From Candidatus Omnitrophota bacterium (GTDB lineage Bacteria; Omnitrophota; Gorgyraeia; Gygaellales; Profunditerraquicolaceae): a stretch of DNA of 56,797 nucleotides. Location: contig JALNZI010000008.1 in NCBI GenBank assembly GCA_023229385.1, positions 1 to 56,797 on the forward strand. Reading direction: 5' to 3'. The position numbers and the translations under genes were made by a program. The notes under the pieces are model-generated. The model was not told where the DNA came from. It ran no database searches and saw only the letters and a list, made by a program, of their open reading frames with translations. Each line of letters starts with the position of its first letter. Positions within the stretch are counted from its first letter, which is position 1. Positions 48,689 to 56,797 of this stretch are shown piece by piece.

Positions 48689-49384
48689 ATGCTTGTATTA
48701 ATCACACCAACAGGAAGTCGTCCAAAGCAATTTGAATTATGTATGCAATGGATGAAGCAACAAACTTATACAGGTAAAGTTGTTTGGATTGTTATAGATG
48801 ATTGTTTTCCTAAAACAATAGATATTCTTAATGAAGATTTTCGTGAAAATTGGTTAATAATTAAAAAATACCCAAAACCTTTATGGGAAATTGGGAAAAA
48901 TACACAGGGTAGAAATTTAAAAATTGCTATTGATACTATTAATGCTTTTCCTAAAGATTGGGTTGAAACAATTTATATAATTGAAGATGATGATTATTAT
49001 AAACCTGAATATTTACAAACAATGAAAGACCGTTTGAAAGGGTTTACATTAGCAGGTGAGGTTAAAACAGTATATTATAACATTAAGTATAAAATGTTTA
49101 AGGAAATGGCTAATACAAGCCATGCAAGCCTATTTCAAATATGCTTTACAGCTGATGCTTTACCTATACTTGAAAAATATCTAAATGATGGATTTATTGA
49201 TATTAATTTTTGTAAAAATATAAAGAATATTAATTTATTTGAAGCTAATAAATTAGCAATAGGTATAAAAGGTTTACCTGGAAGACCTGGAATAGGAATT
49301 GGGCATAGACAAAAAGGAATTTTAGATATAAATTTAAACAAGTTAAAAGAATTAATTGGTGAAGATTATAAATATTATTTATAA
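48689..49384 (+). CDS. GT-A type glycosyltransferase
   Basis: Starts MLVLITPTGSRPKQFELCMQ, then the strand VVWIVIDDC and the metal-binding motif YIIEDDDYYKPEYLQ. These are hallmarks of a GT2-like nucleotide-sugar transferase. It starts 2 bases after the giant gene's stop and ends with a one-base overlap on the next gene. Confidence 0.75.
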   Translation: MLVLITPTGSRPKQFELCMQWMKQQTYTGKVVWIVIDDCFPKTIDILNEDFRENWLIIKKYPKPLWEIGKNTQGRNLKIAIDTINAFPKDWVETIYIIEDDDYYKPEYLQTMKDRLKGFTLAGEVKTVYYNIKYKMFKEMANTSHASLFQICFTADALPILEKYLNDGFIDINFCKNIKNINLFEANKLAIGIKGLPGRPGIGIGHRQKGILDINLNKLKELIGEDYKYYL

Positions 49385-50073
49385 TGCTAAGAAAAATACA
49401 ACATAATCCTATTTTCATAACCGGAGTTGAACGTTCGGGTAGTACTATTATTGCAAGAATTTTAGATTTGTGTAATGTAAGTTCTGGAAATTGTAATAAT
49501 ATGTTTGAAAATGTTATTATTAATGAATTTAATACAGATTATTTGAAGAATTTTTCATTAACTTTTCCTAAAACAGCAGATATTGACATACCAATAAGAT
49601 GGAAAGGTGCAGTTGATGGTGTTTTATTGGTTGAGAATTGCCTTGACAAGCCCTATATGGTTAAATCTGCTATGTTAGCAAGGTTATGGCCAATATGGAA
49701 TTATGCTTATCCTGATGCCAAATGGTTAATAGTTCGTAGGCGTACAGGAGACGTAATACAGTCTTGTTTAAAAACAGGTTATATGAAAACTTTTAAATCT
49801 GCTGAAAATTTATTATCTTTGGGTCTTACAAAAGAAGCAGAAGGTTGGCTTTGGTGGATACATCAATACGAAAATAAATTTGTTGAAATGATTAAAGCTG
49901 GTTTAAATTGTAGAATTATATGGCCTGAAAGAATGGTTACTGGCAATTATGAACAAATGTATGAAACAATTGAATGGTTAGGTTTAAAATGGAATGAACA
50001 AATACCAGAAATTATTGATCCATTATTAAGTAAAAGTAGGGAGGGTATTATATATGAGAACAACAGTAGATGA
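49384..50073 (+). CDS. Sulfotransferase
   Basis: PAPS-binding loop FITGVERSGSTIIARIL (residues 11-27) and the second phosphate-binding element KWLIVRRRTGDVIQSCLKTG (about 112-131) identify a P-loop sulfotransferase. It lies at the end of the sugar-modification operon, so sulfation of a phage glycan is the natural reading. It needs host PAPS. Overlaps the next gene by 20 bases. Confidence 0.8.
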   Translation: MLRKIQHNPIFITGVERSGSTIIARILDLCNVSSGNCNNMFENVIINEFNTDYLKNFSLTFPKTADIDIPIRWKGAVDGVLLVENCLDKPYMVKSAMLARLWPIWNYAYPDAKWLIVRRRTGDVIQSCLKTGYMKTFKSAENLLSLGLTKEAEGWLWWIHQYENKFVEMIKAGLNCRIIWPERMVTGNYEQMYETIEWLGLKWNEQIPEIIDPLLSKSREGIIYENNSR

Positions 50074-50425
50074 TGTAATTGATATTTTAGATAATACAGA
50101 ATTAGATGATTCTGTTATTGAAAAATATATTAATAGTGCAAATGTATTTGTTACAGGTACATTAGGTACAACTTTGAGTGTGTCTATTCTTACAGAAATT
50201 GAAAAATGGATGGCTGCACACATGATTGTTTCAACTCGTGAACGTATGTCTAAAGATGAAGGTGCTGGTGGGGCTTATATTAAATGGTCTGGTCAATGGG
50301 GTATGGGTTTAAACTTCACACCTTATGGTCAAATGGCAGTTGCTTTGGATACCACAGGAGTATTAAATAACATAGCAAAGGGTAAATCTAATGCTTGGGT
50401 TCATGCTATACCTAATTTTGATTAA
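50054..50425 (+). CDS. Head-tail adaptor protein
   Basis: 123 residues. MRTTVDDVIDILDNTELDDS, VIEKYINSANVFV and EKWMAAHMIVSTRERMSKDE match the helical head-tail connector of siphophages. Preceded by GGGAGG. Located first in the neck block. Confidence 0.7.
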   Translation: MRTTVDDVIDILDNTELDDSVIEKYINSANVFVTGTLGTTLSVSILTEIEKWMAAHMIVSTRERMSKDEGAGGAYIKWSGQWGMGLNFTPYGQMAVALDTTGVLNNIAKGKSNAWVHAIPNFD

Positions 50426-50427
50426 AA

Positions 50428-50832
50428 ATGACAACTTATAAAGGTATAGAAAAAGTTGCAAAACGATTTTGTGTTGAAACTTGTGTTTATTGGGGTAATC
50501 CGGTAAATGATGGTTATGGTGGCTATACTTTTGATGATCCAATTGAAATAAAATGTAGATGGGAAAATAAAATGGAATTTAATATAGGTTGGATGTCAAC
50601 TGGTTTTCCTGCTAATTTACTTTTATCAAAAGCTTCTGTATTAGTATTACAAGATGTAGATTTGGAAGGTTATATGTATCTTGGAACATTAGTAAGTTTA
50701 AATGCTTATGATACTGCAAAACCTATTGAAATAAATGGTGCTTATCCAATACATAGGTTTGATAAGATTCCTATGGTACGAAAAACAGATGAATTTGTTA
50801 GAATTGCTTGGTTGTATGATCAAGGTAAATAA
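50428..50832 (+). CDS. Head closure / neck protein
   Basis: 134-residue beta-rich protein (CVYWGNPVNDGYGGYTFDDP, NLLLSKASVLVLQDVDLEGY) of the size and position of stopper/head closure proteins. Name rests on order in the head-tail block. Confidence 0.6.
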   Translation: MTTYKGIEKVAKRFCVETCVYWGNPVNDGYGGYTFDDPIEIKCRWENKMEFNIGWMSTGFPANLLLSKASVLVLQDVDLEGYMYLGTLVSLNAYDTAKPIEINGAYPIHRFDKIPMVRKTDEFVRIAWLYDQGK

Positions 50833-50841
50833 ATTGTGAAT

Positions 50842-51369
50842 ATGTCAAATCAAGGATTTTTTATAAAGAATACAAGAATACCTTCACTTGGTAAAGGTGG
50901 AACTAAGTTTGGATTCTATTGTAGAATAACTGGGTATGAAAATGTAGAACGTGGTTTGCTTATTCAAATAGCTAAAATGAAAAAGCGAACAAAGATAGGC
51001 TTACATGAAGCTGTTGAACATTTACATAAAGACATTCAAGAAGGACCATATCCACAAGAACCTTGGGGAGAAGATAGGTATGTGGGTGGTGTTATGGTAC
51101 ATAAGGGAGGAACTTTAAGTAATTCTTGGGAAACAAAAGATGTTGGTGGTGTAGACAGTCCAGAAATAATTTTTGGTTATAATATGAATAAAGCTCCTTA
51201 TGCTTGGTATGTACATGAAATGACTAGTCCACCTTATGGTGATGTACAATGGACAAAAGATGTTAGACCAAATGCAGGTCCTCAATGGCTTACAGTTGGA
51301 ATACAAAGAAATAAACCTATTATGTTATCTATTATTGCTATGAATGCAAGTGTGGAGGGAAAAATATAA
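50842..51369 (+). CDS. HK97 gp10-like tail completion protein
   Basis: Start MSNQGFFIKNTRIPSLGKGG at 50842 (an upstream GTG at 50836 is possible). The helix RTKIGLHEAVEHLHKDIQEG and the motif APYAWYVHEMTSPPYGDVQW fit the gp10-like family that helps join tail to head. Confidence 0.7.
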   Translation: MSNQGFFIKNTRIPSLGKGGTKFGFYCRITGYENVERGLLIQIAKMKKRTKIGLHEAVEHLHKDIQEGPYPQEPWGEDRYVGGVMVHKGGTLSNSWETKDVGGVDSPEIIFGYNMNKAPYAWYVHEMTSPPYGDVQWTKDVRPNAGPQWLTVGIQRNKPIMLSIIAMNASVEGKI

Positions 51370-51767
51370 TGAATGCAAGTGCTGTTGATATTAAACAGAT
51401 TATTGAATATTACTATGCTGAAGATAGTTATGTTGGTGATTTATATCCTATATTTATAGGGAAAGAACCAGCATCACCAGTTAATACTATTTCTATTTTT
51501 GAAACAATGGGTTATCATCAATTAACATTTAACAAATGTGAAATATATGAGTATCCATCTATTCAAATTAGAATAAGATCATCTTCTTACTTAGAAGGTT
51601 GGCAGATGATTGCTGATATAAAGGAAATATTACATGGCCGGGCAAGTGAGACATGGAATGGTACTTTATATACTTTGATTCGTTGTGCAGGTGGTCCGGC
51701 ATTATTGGATTTTGACAAAGATCAAAGAGTGCGTTTTATATGTAATTTTAACATTCAGAGACGATGA
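51369..51767 (+). CDS. Tail terminator / minor capsid-type protein
   Basis: 132 residues with LYPIFIGKEPASPVNTISIF and SSYLEGWQMIADIKEILHG, the pattern of tail terminator proteins. Directly before the tail tube gene, overlapping the previous stop by one base. Confidence 0.65.
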   Translation: MNASAVDIKQIIEYYYAEDSYVGDLYPIFIGKEPASPVNTISIFETMGYHQLTFNKCEIYEYPSIQIRIRSSSYLEGWQMIADIKEILHGRASETWNGTLYTLIRCAGGPALLDFDKDQRVRFICNFNIQRR

Positions 51768-51794
51768 TTTGTCTTAATAAAAGGAGGTAAAATT

Positions 51795-52250
51795 ATGGGT
51801 TGTGCTTTAGATAGTAGTAATGCTATTGCTGGTGTTGGTACAATTTTTCATAGATGGGATGATGTTTCATCATGGGTTGAATTGGCAGAAATTAATTCAA
51901 TTTCTGGTCCGTCTATGTCACGAGAAACGATTGATGTAACATCACTAAGTTCAACAGGGGGCTTTAAAGAGTTCATTGCTGGATTTCGTGACGGTGGTAC
52001 TGTAAATTTAACAATGAACTTTACAAGGGCTACATTTTCTATTATTTATGCGGATTTTGAAGATGATTCTCCACATTTTTATGAAATTGTATTACCTGAT
52101 GATGTAAATACTTCATTTGAATTTTGTGGTTTGGTAACAGAATGCCCGTTGGATATTCCAACAGATGATAAGATAACTGTAAGTGTTACTATTAAAATAT
52201 CTGGAAGGGTTGCTATGAATAGTGGTGGAAGTGCTGCACCTTCATCCTAA
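51795..52250 (+). CDS. Major tail tube protein
   Basis: 151 residues with SISGPSMSRETIDVTSLSST, GGFKEFIAGFRDGGTVNLTM and a beta-rich end, characteristic of siphovirus tail tube proteins. It has a canonical ribosome site AAAGGAGG, as do the other abundant virion genes. A long contractile sheath gene is absent, so the tail is non-contractile. Confidence 0.85.
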   Translation: MGCALDSSNAIAGVGTIFHRWDDVSSWVELAEINSISGPSMSRETIDVTSLSSTGGFKEFIAGFRDGGTVNLTMNFTRATFSIIYADFEDDSPHFYEIVLPDDVNTSFEFCGLVTECPLDIPTDDKITVSVTIKISGRVAMNSGGSAAPSS

Positions 52251-52317
52251 TAATTAAAATAATAAAGCTAATCAAGCAATTTTTTATTCATAAAAATAAA
52301 TTTAAAAATTAATCAAA

Positions 52318-52752
52318 ATGGAAGAAAGTAATTTTTTAACAAAAGACCTTTTATTACAAAGGGATGATTTAAAAATCGAAAAAGTTGAATTAACCAGAGG
52401 TTATGTGTTTGTACGTGAAATGACTGGTAGTGAAAAAGATCGTTGGGAACAATCAATGTTAAAACAAAAACCTAATGGTAATAAAAATGCTGCTGTTGAA
52501 TATGAAACAACACTTGAAGATTTTAGGGCTAAATTAGCTGTTGTTACGATGTGTGATGCTGATGGTAATTTATTATTTGAAGCTAAAGATATTAAAGCTT
52601 TGAATAAAGCTATGAGTGCAACAAATATGGAAAAAATTGTTGAAGTTGCACAAAGACTAAATGCAATTTCACAAAAAGATAAGGATGAAATATTAAAAAA
52701 CTCAGAAGCAGACCCGGAAGACAGTTCCAGTTCCGACTCTGCCGAGAATTAA
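52318..52752 (+). CDS. Tail assembly chaperone, first product
   Basis: 144-residue protein (TKDLLLQRDDLKIEKVELTR, YVFVREMTGSEKDRWEQSML, LAVVTMCDADGNLLFEAKD) typical of siphophage tail chaperones (lambda gpG analogue). It carries a -1 slippery site A AAA AAC near its end so that a fraction of ribosomes make a longer fusion with the next frame. Confidence 0.85.
   Translation: MEESNFLTKDLLLQRDDLKIEKVELTRGYVFVREMTGSEKDRWEQSMLKQKPNGNKNAAVEYETTLEDFRAKLAVVTMCDADGNLLFEAKDIKALNKAMSATNMEKIVEVAQRLNAISQKDKDEILKNSEADPEDSSSSDSAEN
52695..52701 (+). promoter_or_regulatory. -1 programmed frameshift site A AAA AAC
   Basis: The zero-frame codons are TTA AAA AAC, so bases 52695-52701 form the canonical X XXY YYZ heptamer. 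The -1 frame is open without stops through 52701-53081. This is the conserved tail chaperone frameshift arrangement. Confidence 0.75.
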
Positions 52753-53081
52753 AGATTATTCATCCTGATAAATTATTGGAACAATTAACATCATCACAAT
52801 TAGCAGAATGGGAAGAATACAGTAAGATTGATCCAATAGGTGAATGGCGAAATGATTTTAAATTTGCTTATATGGCTTCTATTATTACTAATCTTATGAT
52901 AGGTGCTTATGGTAAGAAAGGTTCAAAATTAACCAAATTAGAAGATTTCTTAATAAAGTGGGATACTGAAATGGTAGAACCTGAGAAGAAACAAAGTGTA
53001 GAGGATATGAAACAAATTCTACTTAGTATAGCATCCGCACAAAATAAAAGAGTTGCAGCAGAAAGTAAATTAAAAAAATAA
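52701..53081 (+). CDS. Tail assembly chaperone, -1 frame extension (lambda gpT analogue)
   Basis: In the -1 frame: RELKIIHPDKLLEQLTSSQL then AEWEEYSKIDPIGEWRNDFK and KLTKLEDFLIKWD. The family shows the AEWExYxxIDPIGEWR box. There is no convincing ATG at its start; it is reached by frameshifting from the previous gene. A separate start at TTG 52776 is not needed. Confidence 0.75.
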   Translation, partial: LRSRPGRQFQFRLCRELKIIHPDKLLEQLTSSQLAEWEEYSKIDPIGEWRNDFKFAYMASIITNLMIGAYGKKGSKLTKLEDFLIKWDTEMVEPEKKQSVEDMKQILLSIASAQNKRVAAESKLKK

Positions 53082-53085
53082 GATT

Positions 53086-56000
53086 ATGTTATCTTTAGGA
53101 ACAATGATGGTTATTATTGGAGCCAATACAGTTGGTTTGAATAAAGCCGTAGGTGAACTTTATAGTGCAAAGAGGGCTATATCTGCCACAACAGGTTCAA
53201 TGAACGCATCATTGGCAACTACTAATGGAGCAATCGCAAGTTTAAACGCTTCTATAATGGCACTCGGTAGGAATTTAACAATGTTTGTTTCTTTACCTGT
53301 TGGATTATTAGGAGTTACTGGAACAAAAGCTTTTGCTGATTTTGAATATAGTTTATCAAAGATAACAGGTTTGGTTGGAATTGCTGCTGAACAAACAAAA
53401 GAATGGGGTGCAGAAATATTAGATATTTCATCTAAATATGGAAAAGGACCACAAGAATTAGTTGATGCTTTATACTTTATTACATCATCTGGTTTTAAAG
53501 GATCAGAATCAATGAATGTTTTAAAAGTATCAGCAGAGGCCGCAGCAGCAGGTTTAGGTGACACTAAAGATATAGCAAATATTTCTACATCAGCTTTAAA
53601 TGCTTATGGAAAATCAAGTATTACTGCTGCTTATGCTACTGATGTTTTAACTGTTGCTGTTAGAGAAGGTAAAGGTGAACCTGAAGAATTAGTAAAAGCT
53701 TTTGCAACTATCATTCCTATTGCTGCACAATTAGGTGTAAGATTTGATGAAATAGGAGGAGCATTGGCAGCCATGACAAGATTTGGAATACCAGCAGCCA
53801 ATGCTTCCACTTATTTACGTCAAACATTATTTACTTTAACTAAACCATCAAAACAAACAAAAGATGGTTTAGCAGCAATAGGATTAAGTGCTCAAAAAGT
53901 TCGTGATTCATTGAGAAGTGATGGATTAATTGCTACATTAGAAATGTTGAAAAAAGCAACAAATAATCTTAATGAAGAAGGATTAAGTAGAATATTTCCA
54001 AATATTAGAGCTTTTATGGGTGTGTTGTCTTTAACAGGAAAAAACTTGGAAGAGACAAAGCAAGTATTTGATGCTGTGGCAAATTCAACTGGTGCTACTG
54101 CTGAGGCATTTAAAATTGTATCAGGTACTATAAAGTTTAAATTTAATGCTGCAATGGTTGAAGGAAAAACTTTATTAATTACTTTTGGTGAAGCAATTGC
54201 AAGAAATATATTACCCTATTTAGAAGGTTTATTACGTATATTTAAAGATGTAAAAAGTTGGTTTAATGGATTGAGTGAATCTACACAGAATACAATAATT
54301 AAAATGGCTTTATTGACTGCAACAATAGGCCCATTAATATTGATTTTACAATCTTTAAAAACTATATTTATAGCACCATTAATTATTTTATTGAAGTCTT
54401 TAGGTGCTGGTATAATATTTTTATCAAAAACGGCAACTAGTTTAGTTGTTTTTATTGGTGAAGTCATTGTTGCTTTTAGAAATTTAACATTAGCAATGGC
54501 ACTTACTAATATGAAAATAGGTTTGACAAGTATAGCTGTTGGATTATTAGAAGGTAATTTTACTAAAGCAGCGGCGGGATTTCGTTTATTTAGTGTGTCT
54601 TTACTTTCTTCACCTGTTGGTTGGGTTATAATTGGCCTTACTGCTTTGGCCGGTGCTATTTACTTAGTAACAAAGAAAACAAATGAACTTACTATTGCTC
54701 AAAAAACAAATAAGGAATTACAATTAGCTATTAATGATAATGTAGCTGCTGAAGCTTCTGAAATTGAAAGACTTTTAATACTTGCAAAAAGTCATAATTC
54801 GTCTTATCGAGAACGTATGTTTGCCATTGATCAGTTAAATAAAAAAATGGCTGTTTATACTGGTGGTATAGTAATAGAAAGGTCAGAAATAGCTAAGGCA
54901 CATTTTGCTTCATTAAATTATCTTAATACAGCAGAGCAAAGAAAAATAGCAAAAGAAAAAGAAATTAGTTTACAAACAGAATATAATAAGGGAATAACCG
55001 AAGAAAAAGTAGCAACTGGTGAAGCTATAAAAATGGGATATGCTTATATTGATATGTTAAAACATAAATATACAAGGATTGCTGCTGAAAATGCAATAAT
55101 TGCGGTAGAAAAAGAAAAATTAGATGCTTTAACAGCAATAGAAACAGGTGAAGGAATGCCTGTTGGTGTTATGGGTGGATTAAAGGCATCAATTAAACCA
55201 GAGAATGTAAAACAATTTTTTGCTTTAGGTATGACTGTTCCTGGAATGTTATATAATTATAGTAAAAATATTCAAGGTGCAAAAGTAGAAGAAGCAGGAA
55301 AAGTAGTAAATGATGCTACTAAAAAACTTACATACTTATATGATACCATGAAAAAGTATCAAGATATGGTTTTCCCAAATGAAAATGGTGTATTACCAGA
55401 AACAATAGTAATAGGAAAAGCTAAAGAATTAGCTATAACACCAGAAATAGATGTAAATGCTACAAAAAAAATCAATGATTCTATCAAAAAAATATGGGAA
55501 GATTATAATGAAGGGATAAATAAAGCACAAAATAGTAGTAAACTATTTGGTGAAAGCTTTTCATATCTTGATCAGATGAAATTAAGAGCTGATGCAATGA
55601 AAAAATCATTAGATGAATTAAAAAAATTACCACCTGATGTTTTAAATAAAGTAATGGATGAATATAATACTGAAGCTATGTCAGATTATTACAATAATGT
55701 TCAAAAAATAATAAAAGGACAAAAAATATTAGAAGAATCTACGGATAAAGCTAATAAAGCAAGAGAATTACAAGTTGCATCTATAAGTGGCGTTGCTGCT
55801 TTAACTTATAAATGGAATAGTGCTAATAGTGATCTTATTGATTCAGAAACAAGATTAGCACTTGGTTTAAGAGATATTGATAAGTTAATGAAAGATTCTG
55901 GTGGTACATTTAATGATATTGATGGTAAAATAGAATTAGTTTCAAATAACATAACAAATCTTAAAGCATTAATAAGAGCAAGAGGTTGGAATGTAGGTGT

Positions 56001-56797
56001 ATTTAATGATTTACAAAGAAATTTACAAGAATTAACTGTTTTAAAAGTAACTAAAGAAATTTTAAGTTTAAGGCAACAATTGGATGATGTTGATGCTTCT
56101 GCAAAAATGTTTGGTAATACAGCCGGTGGAGCAGCTGCAAAAATTAAAATGCTTACTGATATGTATTACAAGTTAAGGGACATGGAAGGTTTATCAACAA
56201 TACTTGATCCTACTGTACTTGCAGAATTTAAAAAAATATTAGATGAAATAATTAAAAAATTGGAAGAAGCTGGTGTAAATGTTGGAAAATTGGGTAGTCG
56301 TAGTGTTGCTAATGATTTACAACAATTAACAAATACAATTGAAAGTAGTCTTGAAAGTGTTATTGAAACGACGGCTGAATTATTTGGTCAATTAGCTGCT
56401 GGAACAATCACAGCAAAAGGATTTTTTAATGGCTTACTTGAAAGTATAATGGACATGGCTATTGCTGTTGGTAAAGCTATGATTGCATTAGGTATATCTT
56501 TAAAGATATTGCAAGGTTCATTAAACCCGGCAGCTATGATTATTGGTGGTATAGCTTTATTAGCTGCTGGTTCAGCCATTAAATCATTAATTAGTAAAAA
56601 AGCTTCAAATATGGCCAATGGTGGTATTGTTCCACAAGGTTATCCTAATGATTCATATCCTGCACGTTTAACAAGTGGTGAAATGGTTATTCCACCGAGT
56701 AAATTACCTGAATTTGAAAGACAAGAAACACAAATAAAGGTAGTAGTTGAAGGAATAACAAAGGGTAAAGATATACATTATATTGTTAAAGAAGTTT
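53086..56797 (+). CDS. Tail tape measure protein (runs off the window)
   Basis: A single open frame from ATG at 53086 through the window edge, at least 1237 codons. It has the tape measure start (NTVGLNKAVGELYSAKRAIS, GTKAFADFEYSLSKITGLVG), a TP901-1-like region with TSSGFKGSESMNVLKVSAEA, hydrophobic segments around 54300-54680 (LLTATIGPLILILQSL, VGWVIIGLTALAGAIYLV), long helical coils, and a late GGIVPQGYPNDSYPARL piece that normally lies near the C terminus. It sets tail length and passes into the host envelope. Confidence 0.92.
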   Translation, partial: MLSLGTMMVIIGANTVGLNKAVGELYSAKRAISATTGSMNASLATTNGAIASLNASIMALGRNLTMFVSLPVGLLGVTGTKAFADFEYSLSKITGLVGIAAEQTKEWGAEILDISSKYGKGPQELVDALYFITSSGFKGSESMNVLKVSAEAAAAGLGDTKDIANISTSALNAYGKSSITAAYATDVLTVAVREGKGEPEELVKAFATIIPIAAQLGVRFDEIGGALAAMTRFGIPAANASTYLRQTLFTLTKPSKQTKDGLAAIGLSAQKVRDSLRSDGLIATLEMLKKATNNLNEEGLSRIFPNIRAFMGVLSLTGKNLEETKQVFDAVANSTGATAEAFKIVSGTIKFKFNAAMVEGKTLLITFGEAIARNILPYLEGLLRIFKDVKSWFNGLSESTQNTIIKMALLTATIGPLILILQSLKTIFIAPLIILLKSLGAGIIFLSKTATSLVVFIGEVIVAFRNLTLAMALTNMKIGLTSIAVGLLEGNFTKAAAGFRLFSVSLLSSPVGWVIIGLTALAGAIYLVTKKTNELTIAQKTNKELQLAINDNVAAEASEIERLLILAKSHNSSYRERMFAIDQLNKKMAVYTGGIVIERSEIAKAHFASLNYLNTAEQRKIAKEKEISLQTEYNKGITEEKVATGEAIKMGYAYIDMLKHKYTRIAAENAIIAVEKEKLDALTAIETGEGMPVGVMGGLKASIKPENVKQFFALGMTVPGMLYNYSKNIQGAKVEEAGKVVNDATKKLTYLYDTMKKYQDMVFPNENGVLPETIVIGKAKELAITPEIDVNATKKINDSIKKIWEDYNEGINKAQNSSKLFGESFSYLDQMKLRADAMKKSLDELKKLPPDVLNKVMDEYNTEAMSDYYNNVQKIIKGQKILEESTDKANKARELQVASISGVAALTYKWNSANSDLIDSETRLALGLRDIDKLMKDSGGTFNDIDGKIELVSNNITNLKALIRARGWNVGVFNDLQRNLQELTVLKVTKEILSLRQQLDDVDASAKMFGNTAGGAAAKIKMLTDMYYKLRDMEGLSTILDPTVLAEFKKILDEIIKKLEEAGVNVGKLGSRSVANDLQQLTNTIESSLESVIETTAELFGQLAAGTITAKGFFNGLLESIMDMAIAVGKAMIALGISLKILQGSLNPAAMIIGGIALLAAGSAIKSLISKKASNMANGGIVPQGYPNDSYPARLTSGEMVIPPSKLPEFERQETQIKVVVEGITKGKDIHYIVKEV

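Noticed and set aside
52262..52282. Terminator after the tail tube gene
   Set aside because: A T-run follows GCTAATCAAGC but the stem has only three pairs, so I could not support it as a terminator.
1..56797. Integrase, excisionase, repressor or other lysogeny genes
   Set aside because: None recognised in the window; a temperate lifestyle can be neither shown nor excluded because the window is incomplete.

Overview
This window looks like most of the genome of a tailed, siphovirus-like phage (or prophage) of a Bacteroidota host. The DNA is strongly AT-rich. The best promoter-like sites follow the Bacteroidota pattern TTTG-N18..20-TATATTTG, and several exported products have typical Bacteroidota signal peptides ending in SAQ or a lipobox cysteine. 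I see no integrase, tRNA or rRNA gene. Both window edges cut a gene: an SbcC/Rad50-like ATPase at the left and the tail tape measure gene at the right.

Layout: positions 1-31774 are transcribed leftward (minus strand) and hold replication, recombination and many small accessory genes. The replisome is unusually complete: RecA, RuvC-like resolvase, acidic-tailed single-strand DNA binding protein, clamp loader, sliding clamp, a family A polymerase split over two genes, DnaB-type helicase, a winged-helix replication protein, TOPRIM primase, a SNF2-type translocase and two MazG-like proteins. A radical SAM enzyme sits next to the clamp gene. Many small genes overlap by 1-11 bases, and several under 60 codons are recovered here from start/stop coupling.

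Positions 31775-32947 are a long AT-rich non-coding divide with repeats and hairpins, a candidate origin and control region. From 32996 all genes read rightward: terminase, portal, a lysis cassette inserted in the head module, MuF-like head protein, fused protease/scaffold, decoration protein, major capsid protein, then a 7 kb sugar-modification island (DUF115-like protein, sugar C-methyltransferase, a 1084-residue multidomain glycosyltransferase/methyltransferase, another glycosyltransferase, a sulfotransferase), then connector, tail tube, frameshifted tail chaperones and tape measure.

The points most worth following are: (1) the glycan-modification island directly behind the capsid gene, including a short module shared between the giant enzyme and a small neighbour; (2) two small gene cassettes at 19.1-19.9 kb flanked by integron attC-like inverted repeats; (3) a phage radical SAM enzyme in the replication cluster; (4) a split DNA polymerase with other genes between its halves; (5) two homopolymer frameshifts and one start-less reading frame among the small genes; (6) an RTRK-type basic motif recurring at the ends of unrelated early proteins; (7) several unexplained long-range inverted repeats that could be structured RNAs.
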